From Luzula sylvatica (Eukaryota > Streptophyta > Magnoliopsida > Poales > Juncaceae), in contig OX326958.1 of the NCBI GenBank assembly GCA_946800325.1, positions 1,250,001-1,314,000 of the forward strand: a stretch of DNA of 64,000 nucleotides, read 5' to 3'. Positions within the stretch are counted from its first letter, which is position 1; the number at the start of each line of letters is the position of its first letter. Made by a program: the position numbers and the translations under genes. The notes beneath the pieces are model-generated. The model saw only the letters and a list, made by a program, of their open reading frames with translations, was not told the DNA's origin and ran no database searches. This document shows positions 1 to 9,700 of the stretch, one piece after another.

Positions 1-298
1 TCCGTATACATGGGATTTCAAAATCTGGTTCTATGAATTCCCGGATAAGGTTTCCATCACATTCATGTGTAGAATTTGTTCCTCTACAATTCCTCATACG
101 ATCAAGTCCCCAAATTAAACTCAAAATTAAAATAGGGTTTTGAATATTATTGCACATAATGATAATACAACTATAGAGAATTGTATAATAATCACCACCA
201 TAATATTGTCGGATTAATCGTCTCCTCCTCCTTCTTCTTAACAGGGTTAGGAGAGACGCCACAGAAGGGATACTGTAAATTCTTAGAATTCCGATCTA
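1..298 (+). promoter_or_regulatory. Upstream region and 5' UTR of the RING gene
   Basis: Non-coding sequence before the ATG at 299. It is AT-rich up to about 200 and then carries a CT-rich stretch (about 221-245), as is common in plant 5' UTRs. A possible acceptor (taacag) at about 240-246 could end a 5'-UTR intron, but no donor could be fixed. No clear TATA box was chosen. Confidence 0.4.
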
Positions 299-2212
299 AT
301 GGGAGGCCACACGAGGGATCGTTCAAGCCGGGCTGCTCGGAAGGTCCGCGCCGCCGCCAGGCAGACGGCCGTCGATCCGGATCCAGTTGTACCATATCCC
401 AACCCGGAGTTCGACCCTACAAATCCGAACTCAAATCCAGTTTACGATTCAGACTCAATCTACCATGAGTCTGAGTGCGGGTACTGCACTGAAGAGCAAT
501 TGGAGGATTTGCTGCTGAAAAACCTCGATTTTGCATTCCATGAAGCACTTGCACGATTGGCCGCTTTAGGATTTTCTGCTAATGTCGCGCTTCAAGCTGT
601 TCTCTGTGGTGGACATGCTATTGGCCCTTCAGATGTAATCACCAATATCGTTACAAATGCAGTTAATTATTTGAACAATCCAACTGCTAATGCTTTAGTA
701 TTAGCTTCTGCCTCAGGCTCCCCTTCTTCATCAAGCTCAGGTATGTGTTTTTGTTCAATAATCGAAGTTCCATCTGTGAAATTGACATGTTTTTCTTTAT
801 TCAAATTGTACAGGTGGCGCTGCGGGGTCGTCAGACTTCTCAGACCTACGTCGACACGAAGAATATTCCCTTGCGGGGTTAGTCTGCATGGTGCAACGAC
901 ATCGTCCCGAGATTTCACGCGGCGACGCCATGTGGTGTCTTCTAATGGGAGAATTACACGTGGGCCGTGCATGTCAAATCGAATTACCCCCTCCCAATTG
1001 TTGCTCTTCCTCTTCATCATCGTCATCGTCATTTCCTCCTCACAGCATCCCGCACAGCGCTGACGTGGCATGCTTGCCAGCTGGCGGATTTCGTCCGTTT
1101 GTTCGAGCAAGTGGACGCGGAGTAGGAATCGGGCATCACGGCGTCGAGTTATTGAAGGAGGATTTCATCGACGAGTTGTTGAAGGAATTGGAGGAGCTTC
1201 AACTCGAGGAGAAGTCTATCGATCCTGATTCTCACACCGAAAAGATCTATGATCTCATTCGCCAGGTCATCATTTATTTAATATAAAATTTAACAAAATA
1301 AATAAATAAATAAAATAAAATGGAATGATAGGCGAGGGAAGTGGAGGGGCAATTGAAGGAGAGGAAAGAATGGGCGCAACAAAAAGCGCTACAAGCCGCG
1401 CGAAAGCTGAGTCACGACACGATGGAGCTGCGGAATTTAAGAATGGAGAGAGAGAAGAGAGAGAGAATGAAAAAAGCGGGAAATCCTTCGGTGACTCTCG
1501 ACGAGAGCACGGTCAAACGACTCGTCGAAATGGAAGAAGGGCTAAAGAAGGCAAGCCTTCAGGCAAGATTGCTTGCTTGCTTTTCTTTTCGACCAAATTA
1601 TTTTAATATTTTAATTATTTTTTATTTTTTTATTTGCGCATGTTTAGGTTGACAGGGCGAATGCCGAAGTGCAAAGATTGGAGTCTGAAAATGCGGAGAT
1701 TCGTGCAGAGATGGAAGCCGCGAAATTGAGCGCTGACGAGTCGATTCGAGCGCGTCAGGAAGCTGCGAAGAGAGAGAAAAAGGTCAGGAAAAAATCTCAG
1801 TCGAGAGATCGTCAGAGAATACAGCTTCAAGATGAAATCGACGAGTCGAAAAATCAGCAAGTTGGTCTTGAAAAAGAAATCGACCAGACCGCAAAATCCA
1901 CCAAACAAATCGAGGTGCAATTTTAATTATTAATTAATAATTAATTAATTATTTTTTATGGTTTGAAATTGTGAAAACAGGCGAGAGTGAGAGAAGAGAC
2001 GAAGGAAAAGGACAAAGCTGTTACGGAACTGGAAGAACTGAACAAGCAAACCGAAGGGGCGAAATCGGTAGCGCAGAGACGAATCGATTCGCTTCGTCAG
2101 AAAACGAATTTGGATTCGCAGCGCTGTAAAGACGATATTCTTCGTCTTCAAGAAGAGCTCTCTCGTCTCCAATCCTTCCAAATTTCAAATCTCGTTCCCA
2201 ATAATAATAATA

Positions 2213-2252
<40 letters not shown>

Positions 2253-2484
2253 GCCCATTATTAATAATAATAATAATAATGGTAATAACGGTACGATATA
2301 TAGAAGGGAGGAGAGGAAATGGCAGTGCGTGGTGTGCGTGAAAGATGAGGTGTCGATTTTGTTGTTGCCGTGTACGCATCAAGTGTTGTGTGTGGGGTGT
2401 AGCGAGAGCCACGTCAGCATGAGATGTCCGTCTTGTAACTCCAAAATCGAGGAGCGGATTCGTGTTTTTGGAGTGAGTACTTAA
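299..2484 (+). CDS. RING-type E3 ubiquitin ligase, MIP1/RF298/RF4-like
   Basis: Five exons: 299-740, 814-1265, 1332-1562, 1648-1914 and 1981-2484. All phases close and give about 631 aa. Exons 1-2 carry the conserved N-terminal region (residues about 60-230, with CGYCTEEQLEDLLLKNLDFA and later DAMWCLLMGELHVGRACQIE), which is typical of the plant RF298/RF4/MIP1 family. Exons 3-5 form a long Lys/Glu-rich coiled coil (about 300-530, with REVEGQLKERKEWAQQKALQ and RLESENAEIRAEMEAAKL). A C3HC4 RING lies at about 580-617 (CVVC, CTH, CVGC, CPSC). Family members are taken to be E3 ligases; substrates are unknown here. Intron 3 (1563-1647) starts with GC (CAG/GCAAGA) rather than GT; homology across the junction (KASLQ/VDRANAE) supports it. 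A poly-Asn tract encoded by an AAT repeat separates coil and RING. The gene appears intact. Confidence 0.9.
2200..2288 (+). repeat. (AAT)n microsatellite inside RING gene
   Basis: An in-frame AAT trinucleotide run interrupted by AGT and a short TPII-coding piece. It encodes about 20 asparagines between the coiled coil and the RING. Length changes by one unit would keep the frame, so this is a likely polymorphic linker. Confidence 0.9.
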
Positions 2485-3614
2485 GAGTGGTTTTTTTTTT
2501 TATATATTTATTGTACTTGTTGGAGAAGAGTTGGAGTTATCTATGTTTTTATTTTTATTTTTATGGAAATGTTGTAGTAGTGTTTAAAATGGAGGATTGT
2601 GTGGGTTTATCTCTACCCAGAATATTATCAATTATGTCATGAGAAATGAATTACCCTTTATGATGGGGTATTATTGTAATAATCTCTATAATCACAATTT
2701 TTTTGTGAGAAAGAATTAATATGATTTCAGCAAAATTGGAAGAAAGATTTTTGTATGGAAATGATTACAAATTCGAAACTCTGTAAGTTATAACTTGAAA
2801 TTCACAAAACTGAACCAAAGTTTATAAAAAGTTAAATCAATTAAACCCACACAGAGAGAAGAAGAAATTTGAAGAAAGAATAGTAAAACGCAAGAAATCA
2901 TTAACATGAACAAGCCAATAACCGAGGAAAGAAAGCCAGAGGTAACAATAATTTGGAGTTTTGATTTTGTGACTAAGTTTTTCTAAAAAAATTCGTAATT
3001 AAAGACTAACGTGTCAAAAATAATGATCATGCCAAATTGTAGGAAAATGCCAAGTTTTTCTTTGAAGATATACTCGTTAGAGAATAAATACTAACATCGT
3101 AGGCAAATGATCATGCCAAATTGTATTTGTTTGCACGTTATTGAGAAGCTCACGTGTCAAAAAAACCATACAAAATTCACACTTCTAATAAAGATCAATG
3201 CAAAGACATACGTTCCACACAATTGCGCGGAATAAAGCAAGTAATATTAATATATGATAGCTCAAGTTAAAAAAAAAAAAGGGTTGCACCATAAAATAGT
3301 TGAATGAAAATAAACTTTCTGTATGAAAATGCAGAGTCAATAGGTAACAGAAGAATATTTATAATTATTTAGTTTAATACTTTTTTTAATGTGGGAATAA
3401 CTGAATGGTAACTATTGACAGCCAAATCAGTTTATTTGGTACAACTTCAGAATGTGGGAATACCAGAATTAATTGAATACGTTATTTTGAAATTTCTTTA
3501 ATTACGCATGAAAAGAATAATTCTGTAATCACATCTGTCTTGTCTCTCCTCTTCTTCTTCTTCTTCTTCTTCTTCTTCTTCTTCTTCTTCTTGAATTCAA
3601 TTCAACTCACTTCA
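2485..3614. other. Intergenic, no gene seen
   Basis: The first ~150 bases are the probable 3' UTR of the RING gene. The rest is AT-rich with no convincing ORF. A (TTC)n run at about 3550-3591 precedes the next start codon and is probably 5' UTR of the proline-rich gene. Confidence 0.5.
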
Positions 3615-5481
3615 ATGGCCTCGTTCGTAATGAACAATTTTTTGATGTTCGCCTCGTTGATGCTGTTGCATTTGGTATCGTGGTTATACATGACGAACTG
3701 CTTCATCTCTCTCGCACGAAGGATCTTCGTTCACTTTTGGTTCATCGACATTCTGCTATCTTCTGTAGGCTCACGACTGGAGGTATTATCGTCATGGATG
3801 CTATGGAAAGCTCACTGCATTATATCCACCGCACGTGGCTGCAGATCCGTCGATGCTGCACAGCCTTCCTCAAGTATTATTCCCTTTTTTTTTTTTACTT
3901 TTTTTATGAAGAAATTTATCGCTATAATGATATATTGTTTTTTTTTTGTTTTGATGCAAAAATAGGAGTCGCTACTGGTCCTGCTTTGGCTCTAGCATAC
4001 TTGTCCATCTTTTGGACTTTCTTTCTTGTGAATTTCATTTTTCCCTTGCAATTTCTGGCCGTTACGTTTCTCATGGGTGAGTTTGAAAGGTTCAAAAGAC
4101 GTGCTTTAAATTTAGATTCTTTTTTTTTAATTTTCGTAACATTCTTATGTGTTGATTTTTTTTTTCTAGGTGCTCCTCCTCCTCGTTCTCCCTCTCCTCC
4201 TCCTCCTCCCCCTTTTCATTCTCTTTCTCATTCTCATACTCCTCCTCCTCCTCCTCGTTCTCCCTCTACTCCTCCCCCTGTCCCTTTTCATTCTCCTTCT
4301 CATTCTCATACTCCTCCTCCTCCTCGTTCTCCCACTACTACTCCTCCTGCCCCTTTTCATTCTCCTCCTCATTCTCATACTCTTCCTCCTCCTCCTCATT
4401 CTCCCACTACTACTCCTCCTGTCCCTTTTCATTCTCCTCCTCATTCTCATATTCTTCCTCCTCCTCCTCGTTCTCCATCTACTCTTCCTCCTGCCCCTTT
4501 TCATTCTCCTTCTCATTCTCATACTCCTCCTCCTCCTCGTTCTCCCTCTACTACTCCTCCTGCCCCTTTTCATTCTCCTCCTCATTCTCATACTCTTCCT
4601 CCTCCTCCTCGTTCTCCCTCTACTCCTCCTCCTGCCCCTTTTCATTCTCCTTCTCATTCTCATACTCCTCCTCCTCCTCGTTCTCCCACTACTACTCCTC
4701 CTGCCCCTTTTCATTCTCCTCCTCATTCTCATACTCTTCCTCCTCCTCCTCGTTCTCCCTCTACTCCTCCTCCTGCCCCTTTTCATTCTCCTTCTCATTC
4801 TCATACTCCTCCTCCTCCTCCTCCTCGTTCTCCCTCTACTACTCCTCCTGCCCCTTTTCATTCTCCTTCTCATTCTCATATTCCTCCTCCTCGTTGTCCC
4901 TCTCCTCCTCCTCCTCATTCTCCCTCAACTCCTCCTCCTCTCCATTTTCATTCTCCTTCTCATTCTCATACTCCTCCTCCTCCTCCTCCTCCTCCTCATT
5001 CTTCCTCAACTCCTTCTCCTCCCCCTTTTCATTCTCCTCCTCCTCCTCCTCCTCCTCCTCATTGTCCCTCTCCTCCTCCTCCTCCTCCTCCTCTCTCTCC
5101 TTCTCCTGCATCTTCTTCTGCTTCTCCTTTGTTTTCTTGTTCTTCTCATTCATCTACTGCTGCTTCTAAGTTTTCTTCATCTGTTGATGAGCACATATAC
5201 TCCCTGTCGTCCATCTCGGCCGTAGAGGATATAACTCGAAGAAGTTCTGAAATCGCACCGAAATGCAAGAAGAAGATGACAAGAAAAAGCAATCTAGACA
5301 ATTCAGGTGAGAATTCTCAAATCTATTCAATTCACGTGTTGGAAAGAAATCATGGTAAATTTTTTTTTCTTTCTTTGAATTTATAGGTGAAGGCACGATT
5401 CGATGGGGCCCACCAGGGGGGTTCAAGTACGTTCAACTGCCGGCCAATAAGCAGCGCAAGAAACGATCACAAAAATATTAA
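3615..5481 (+). CDS. Proline-rich repeat protein with hydrophobic N terminus, unrecognised
   Basis: Proposed exons are 3615-3873, 3966-4076, 4170-5306 and 5387-5481. Phases join without a stop to give about 533 aa. Residues 1-50 and about 87-123 are hydrophobic (MASFVMNNFLMFASLMLLHL start) and look like a signal or membrane segment. Exon 3 encodes about 12 imperfect repeats of 23-25 residues with units such as SHSHTPPPPRSPSTPPPAPF, resembling extensin/HRGP-like cell-wall proteins. A Ser-rich stretch and basic patch (KCKKKMTRK) follow, and the end is GPPGGFKYVQLPANKQRKKR. I do not recognise a family. The first two exons are also open in another frame (FGIVVIHDELLHLSRTKDL), but only the ATG frame joins to the proline frame and the end. 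The hydrophobic N terminus could still be a frame artefact. Confidence 0.5.
4170..5100 (+). repeat. CCT-rich minisatellite, ~70-bp unit
   Basis: About 12 copies of a ~69-75 bp unit, each containing cccttttcattctcc and cattctcatactcctcc. It lies inside exon 3 of the proline-rich gene. Because unit lengths stay near multiples of three, all three forward frames and one reverse frame are long and open; only the proline frame fits the splice pattern. Confidence 0.85.
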
Positions 5482-6115
5482 TTAACTCGTTCTAATTCAT
5501 GATCGTTTTCATTTCCAAAAGTAGAATATTGTTTATGGATGTATAGGATATAGATTACTATTGTCTGTTATATTGGTAACTTGTGATGTGTAATTGAATT
5601 TTGGGTTGTTTATAGGTTGTTCTGATCTGATATGATGATTATTTGAAATGATTACAATACAATGGCACATCACTTTATTATTGTCGAAATGGTTTCTACT
5701 TGGTGTACATGGATACGTATATTATTACTTTATATGTGTGTTAATTTATTTATATATATGTTAATTTATTTATGTGTACGTTAATTTATTTTTTATTTCA
5801 AATTTGATGTCTCTTAACTCCATGTTACAATCATACTCGTATCTTCCTGTTAGCAAGATGAAGTGAGCTCTATTTTATGTTGTAGTAAGACAAACAGTTT
5901 ATTTTATTTATCAAATACTATGGCTGTATATTAATATATGAAGTATAAATAATATAACATGAGGTATGATAATACAGTTATTCTTCAATACAGCCATTTT
6001 AGCAGTTTTTTGATGGATTTAATCCTCATCTTGCACTGATAAAAGGGTATTTAAGGACGTAGCTTTTGATTTAACCGGTCACTTACAGAGAGATAATCAC
6101 GTAAGTTCCAGTTTC
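5482..6115. other. Intergenic, 3' UTR then AT-rich DNA
   Basis: Probable 3' UTR of the proline-rich gene followed by AT-rich sequence. A short imperfect repeat of gttaatttattt units lies at about 5738-5792. No ORF or RNA gene seen. Confidence 0.4.
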
Positions 6116-6280
6116 ATAAATTATCATCCTTTTTTTTTTGAAATTGAAAGGCGTAGCCTTTCTGTTGTTTGTAATTAAAGTAAAAGATAGGAGGTTACAG
6201 ATTTGTGGCCTTAGTCAGTTACAATTTTTATCTAAATTACTGAAGATTAAAAATCCTAAGCCTAGTATAAATGGATGCCA

Positions 6281-9200
6281 TCAATTCTTGTATGTGCTCC
6301 AGATTCGGATATTCTTCGAGGCTCTTGCGGCAGTTATTGTCGGAGTAGATGTTTTATTAGTGAATATTAGCGCATTTCGTTGTTTCCATACTTCCCAATT
6401 AACCGCTGCCCACGATGTGTCCCATTCTTGTCTTTTTTCTTTCGTTAAGTTTGCTCTTACGTAAAGCCATTCTTCAAATGGATCATTCGTTGTTGAGATA
6501 TGGGTTGTATGGTGACCGAGCACCCCCATTTGTCTCCATACCTCTTTGTTGTACGTACAATGTAGTAGTAGATGGTCTCTATCTTCCGTTTCGTTTGTAC
6601 AGAGTGGACATAGAGGGGAGTGAGGCCATCCTTTTTTTTGTAATACATCGGCCGTATTAATTTTTTTGTGAGAGGCAATCCATAGGAAAGTCCGTACCTT
6701 TAGCGGTGCTCTAATTTTCCATAATCTCTTTTGCCACGGATTTTGAATTCCCGGGTCGCTAAGAATCTTATAAGCTGATCTAACCGTGAATTTGTCGGAC
6801 GCTTGCCAATTCCAAATGGGTGGTTGAGGAGGATTATAGGTAATGGAGCTTTTATAGAATGGGAGAATATTTTTTAGATCTCTTATGAAGTACGATGAAA
6901 GGGGTTGGCTTATGTCCGATATATCGTTTGCACATGATATGCCGTATAGTTTGTTGATTGTGGACGTCCATATACTTGACTTATCGTTGTCCAATTTCCA
7001 TAACAATTTGGTCAAGAGTGCTACGTTCATATTTTTTAAATCCATTATTCCCAATCCTCCGTTAATTTTCGGTAGAGTAACCGTTTTCCATTTTACTAAG
7101 CATTTGCCTATCGCTAATTTTTCTTGCCCGCTCCATAAGAAGGCTCGGGTTAACTTTTCTATTTGTTTTGCTATACCCACCGGTACATGGAGAGCTTGCA
7201 TGAAGTATGCCGGAATTGCATTTAAAGTTGCTTTTATAAGCGTTATTCGCCCTCCAAGTGTTAGTAGTCTTCCTTTCCAATTCGATAAACGCGTTTGTAT
7301 TTTCTTTATTATTGGTACGTAGAAAGTTTTTGTCGGTTTTTTTATCGAGAGTGGTAGTCCTAGATAATTTATTGGGAATTCTTTTTTTGGGCATTTTATT
7401 AACGTTTGTATCGTATCATGTAATTCATCGGGGATACAAATCGGGGTAAAAGAGCTCTTATCCCAATTAATTGATAGGCCGGTTATTTGGTTAAACACTT
7501 CAAGTGTTGTAGAGATTATTTTTAAATTTTCGGGATGTGGTTCGAACACGAGTATTGTGTCATCCGCAAATTGTAAGACCGTGGTGGGAAGAGTAGTTGT
7601 TTTGTGCATGAGGTGATCAATTTTCTTTATTAGGTCTTGTAGAATGTCTACGGCTATATTGAAAAGTAGAGGGGAAAGTGGGTCTCCTTGTCTTAGCCCC
7701 CTTTGGTGAAAAAAGAAAGGTGAGTTTAATCCGTTTATTTTAATGGTGGAGCTTGAGGATGTTAGGAGATTTCTTATCCATTGCCTAAATTTTTGCGAGA
7801 AACCCTTCTCTCTTAGTAATGTAAATATGAATTTCCAAGAGACGTTATCGAACGCTTTTTTGAAATCTATTTTGAGTAAGATGGAAGGGATTTTTTTCTT
7901 ATGATAGAAGTTGATAGTTTCTCTTGCCGCCGCATAGGAATCGATAATCGATCTTTTTTTGATGAATGCGGTTTGGTTCTTGTTTATCAATTCGGCCAAT
8001 AGAGGTTGTAGGCGATTAGCTATTATTTTCGTGATGATTTTAATCGGAGATGTTATGACACTAATCGGCCTAAAATCTAGTATATTTGTTGCTCCTTGTT
8101 TTTTAGGGATTAGTGTAATAGATGCTTGGTTAATTCGCCATAGGTCTAGTCTATTTTCTTCAAAGGCCTTGGTTATTGAGAGTATATCTTTTTTCGTTAT
8201 TTGCCAAAATTGTTGAACAAATTCCGCCGTTATGCCATCCGGACCCGCGGATTTTCCTTTTTGTAGTTCTTGAACTACATTTTGAACCTCTTGCTCGGAA
8301 AAGGGTTGTGTTAGGGTTTGTAGAGAATCTTTAATTTGTTGGGAGGTTTCAAAGTATGTTGGTTCCCATATTATTTCGGCATCATTCGTGGATCCCAAGG
8401 TGGATTTGTAGAACTCAAAGAAGATTTGACTTATGTGAGAGGTATCCGTTATTTCGGTATTTTCGTGGTCTAACCTCGATATATGGTTGTTGTTTCGTCT
8501 ATTGGAGGCTAGTGCATGGAAGTATGCCGTATTTCGATCTCCTAATTTTAGCCACGTATTTGATGATCTTTGTTGCCATTCCGTTTCTTCTTGGAATGCT
8601 AGATCGTGTGCCTTTATTTTTAGATCGTTTCTTAAAATTCTTTCATTGGCCGATAGGTTCCTATTTTCTTCTATTTTTTCTAGGATTTCTAGAGTTGCCA
8701 TAAGATTTATTTTGTCCTCTTTCTTTTCTTTTTTATTTTGTTTGTCCCACTTGCTAAGAGCCGCCCATGTGCTATTTATCTTGTAAAGATAGTTCTTAGC
8801 GGGATTGGCATGTAGTATATTCGGTGACCATTTTTGTTCGAATAGAGTATTCGCACTCGACGATAGAAGCCATTTTCTTTCAAAATTCTTTTGCCTCGTC
8901 GATGTGTTGTGTTGCGGATTATTAATAGTAAGTTTTAGTGGAGAGTGGTCCGATGTAATTGAGGTAAGAGTAGTTAGGAGGGGTATTATATTCGTTGAGT
9001 TGAAAGTTGCGGATAGAAAAGCTCGGTCTAATTTAGAGAAAGCGGGAATGGATCTCTTATTCGACCAAGTGAAAATTTTCCCTATTAGTGGAATTTCTAT
9101 AATGTCGAGGTTGTTTATACTTTCGTTAAAAGCTTGTATGTCTCTATTAAGATGGCCCGTTCCGGTCGATTCTTGTGGATGTCTAATTAGATTAAAATCT

Positions 9201-9628
9201 CCTACTAATATCCAGGGGATCGATGTTTGGTGGAGGGTTGCCAATTCTTGTAAAAATGATTCTTTGAGGGAATCGTTAATGGGGCCATAGACATTTGTCA
9301 ATAGGAATTTGAATCCGTTTGGGAGAGATAGTGTCGTATTTAGTGTAAATTGGAGGGAGGAGGAAGATTCTAAGTTGAAATTATTTGACCAAGCCGTCAT
9401 TACTCCTCCGCGAGTATGAGTTGAGTTAAGAAAAGCCACGTTAACAATATTAGGGGGGCATACGGATTTCATATGGAAGTAGTTGGGATCATCCCATTTC
9501 GTTTCTTGGAGGCATATAATATTACATTCGACATCTCTAATAAAGTTCTTGACGATCATACATTTCTCCGGGTGTCCCAAACCCCGGACATTCCAACACA
9601 AAATAGATAGATAGTTAAACAACGACAT
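6281..9628 (-). CDS. LINE ORF2: endonuclease-reverse transcriptase
   Basis: 1115 aa and uninterrupted. The N-terminal AP-endonuclease-like domain (about 1-230) shows LCWNVRGLG, CLQETKW, GDFNLIRHP and SDHSP. The reverse transcriptase (about 480-760) shows KGKSAGPDGI, FRPISVI, KIDFKKAFDNVSW, GLRQGDPLSPLLF and the catalytic FADD. The C-terminal zf-RVT region (about 990-1060) shows WKIRAPLKVRTFLWIASHKK and CPLCTNETEDRDHLLLHC. In LINEs this protein nicks the target and primes reverse transcription on it. No RNase H domain follows, as in many plant L1 elements. Catalytic motifs look complete, so the product could be active if transcribed. Confidence 0.95.
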   Translation of the reverse strand: MSLFNYLSILCWNVRGLGHPEKCMIVKNFIRDVECNIICLQETKWDDPNYFHMKSVCPPNIVNVAFLNSTHTRGGVMTAWSNNFNLESSSSLQFTLNTTLSLPNGFKFLLTNVYGPINDSLKESFLQELATLHQTSIPWILVGDFNLIRHPQESTGTGHLNRDIQAFNESINNLDIIEIPLIGKIFTWSNKRSIPAFSKLDRAFLSATFNSTNIIPLLTTLTSITSDHSPLKLTINNPQHNTSTRQKNFERKWLLSSSANTLFEQKWSPNILHANPAKNYLYKINSTWAALSKWDKQNKKEKKEDKINLMATLEILEKIEENRNLSANERILRNDLKIKAHDLAFQEETEWQQRSSNTWLKLGDRNTAYFHALASNRRNNNHISRLDHENTEITDTSHISQIFFEFYKSTLGSTNDAEIIWEPTYFETSQQIKDSLQTLTQPFSEQEVQNVVQELQKGKSAGPDGITAEFVQQFWQITKKDILSITKAFEENRLDLWRINQASITLIPKKQGATNILDFRPISVITSPIKIITKIIANRLQPLLAELINKNQTAFIKKRSIIDSYAAARETINFYHKKKIPSILLKIDFKKAFDNVSWKFIFTLLREKGFSQKFRQWIRNLLTSSSSTIKINGLNSPFFFHQRGLRQGDPLSPLLFNIAVDILQDLIKKIDHLMHKTTTLPTTVLQFADDTILVFEPHPENLKIISTTLEVFNQITGLSINWDKSSFTPICIPDELHDTIQTLIKCPKKEFPINYLGLPLSIKKPTKTFYVPIIKKIQTRLSNWKGRLLTLGGRITLIKATLNAIPAYFMQALHVPVGIAKQIEKLTRAFLWSGQEKLAIGKCLVKWKTVTLPKINGGLGIMDLKNMNVALLTKLLWKLDNDKSSIWTSTINKLYGISCANDISDISQPLSSYFIRDLKNILPFYKSSITYNPPQPPIWNWQASDKFTVRSAYKILSDPGIQNPWQKRLWKIRAPLKVRTFLWIASHKKINTADVLQKKGWPHSPLCPLCTNETEDRDHLLLHCTYNKEVWRQMGVLGHHTTHISTTNDPFEEWLYVRANLTKEKRQEWDTSWAAVNWEVWKQRNALIFTNKTSTPTITAARASKNIRIWSTYKN

Positions 9629-9700
9629 AAATAAAAGTTTAACAAAATATAGCTTTATCTAGCTCAAAAGAGGGACTTTTCTTGCTTAATTGTAATAGGC

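Noticed and set aside
4166..5225. Long reverse and alternative-frame ORFs (Arg-, Leu- or Ser-rich) across the CCT minisatellite
   Set aside because: They are by-products of a repeat whose unit lengths are mostly multiples of three. Only the proline frame connects to splice sites and a sensible C terminus.
6415..9290. Several plus-strand ORFs of 60-160 codons within the LINE
   Set aside because: They are antisense to the intact 1115-codon ORF2 and have no domain.
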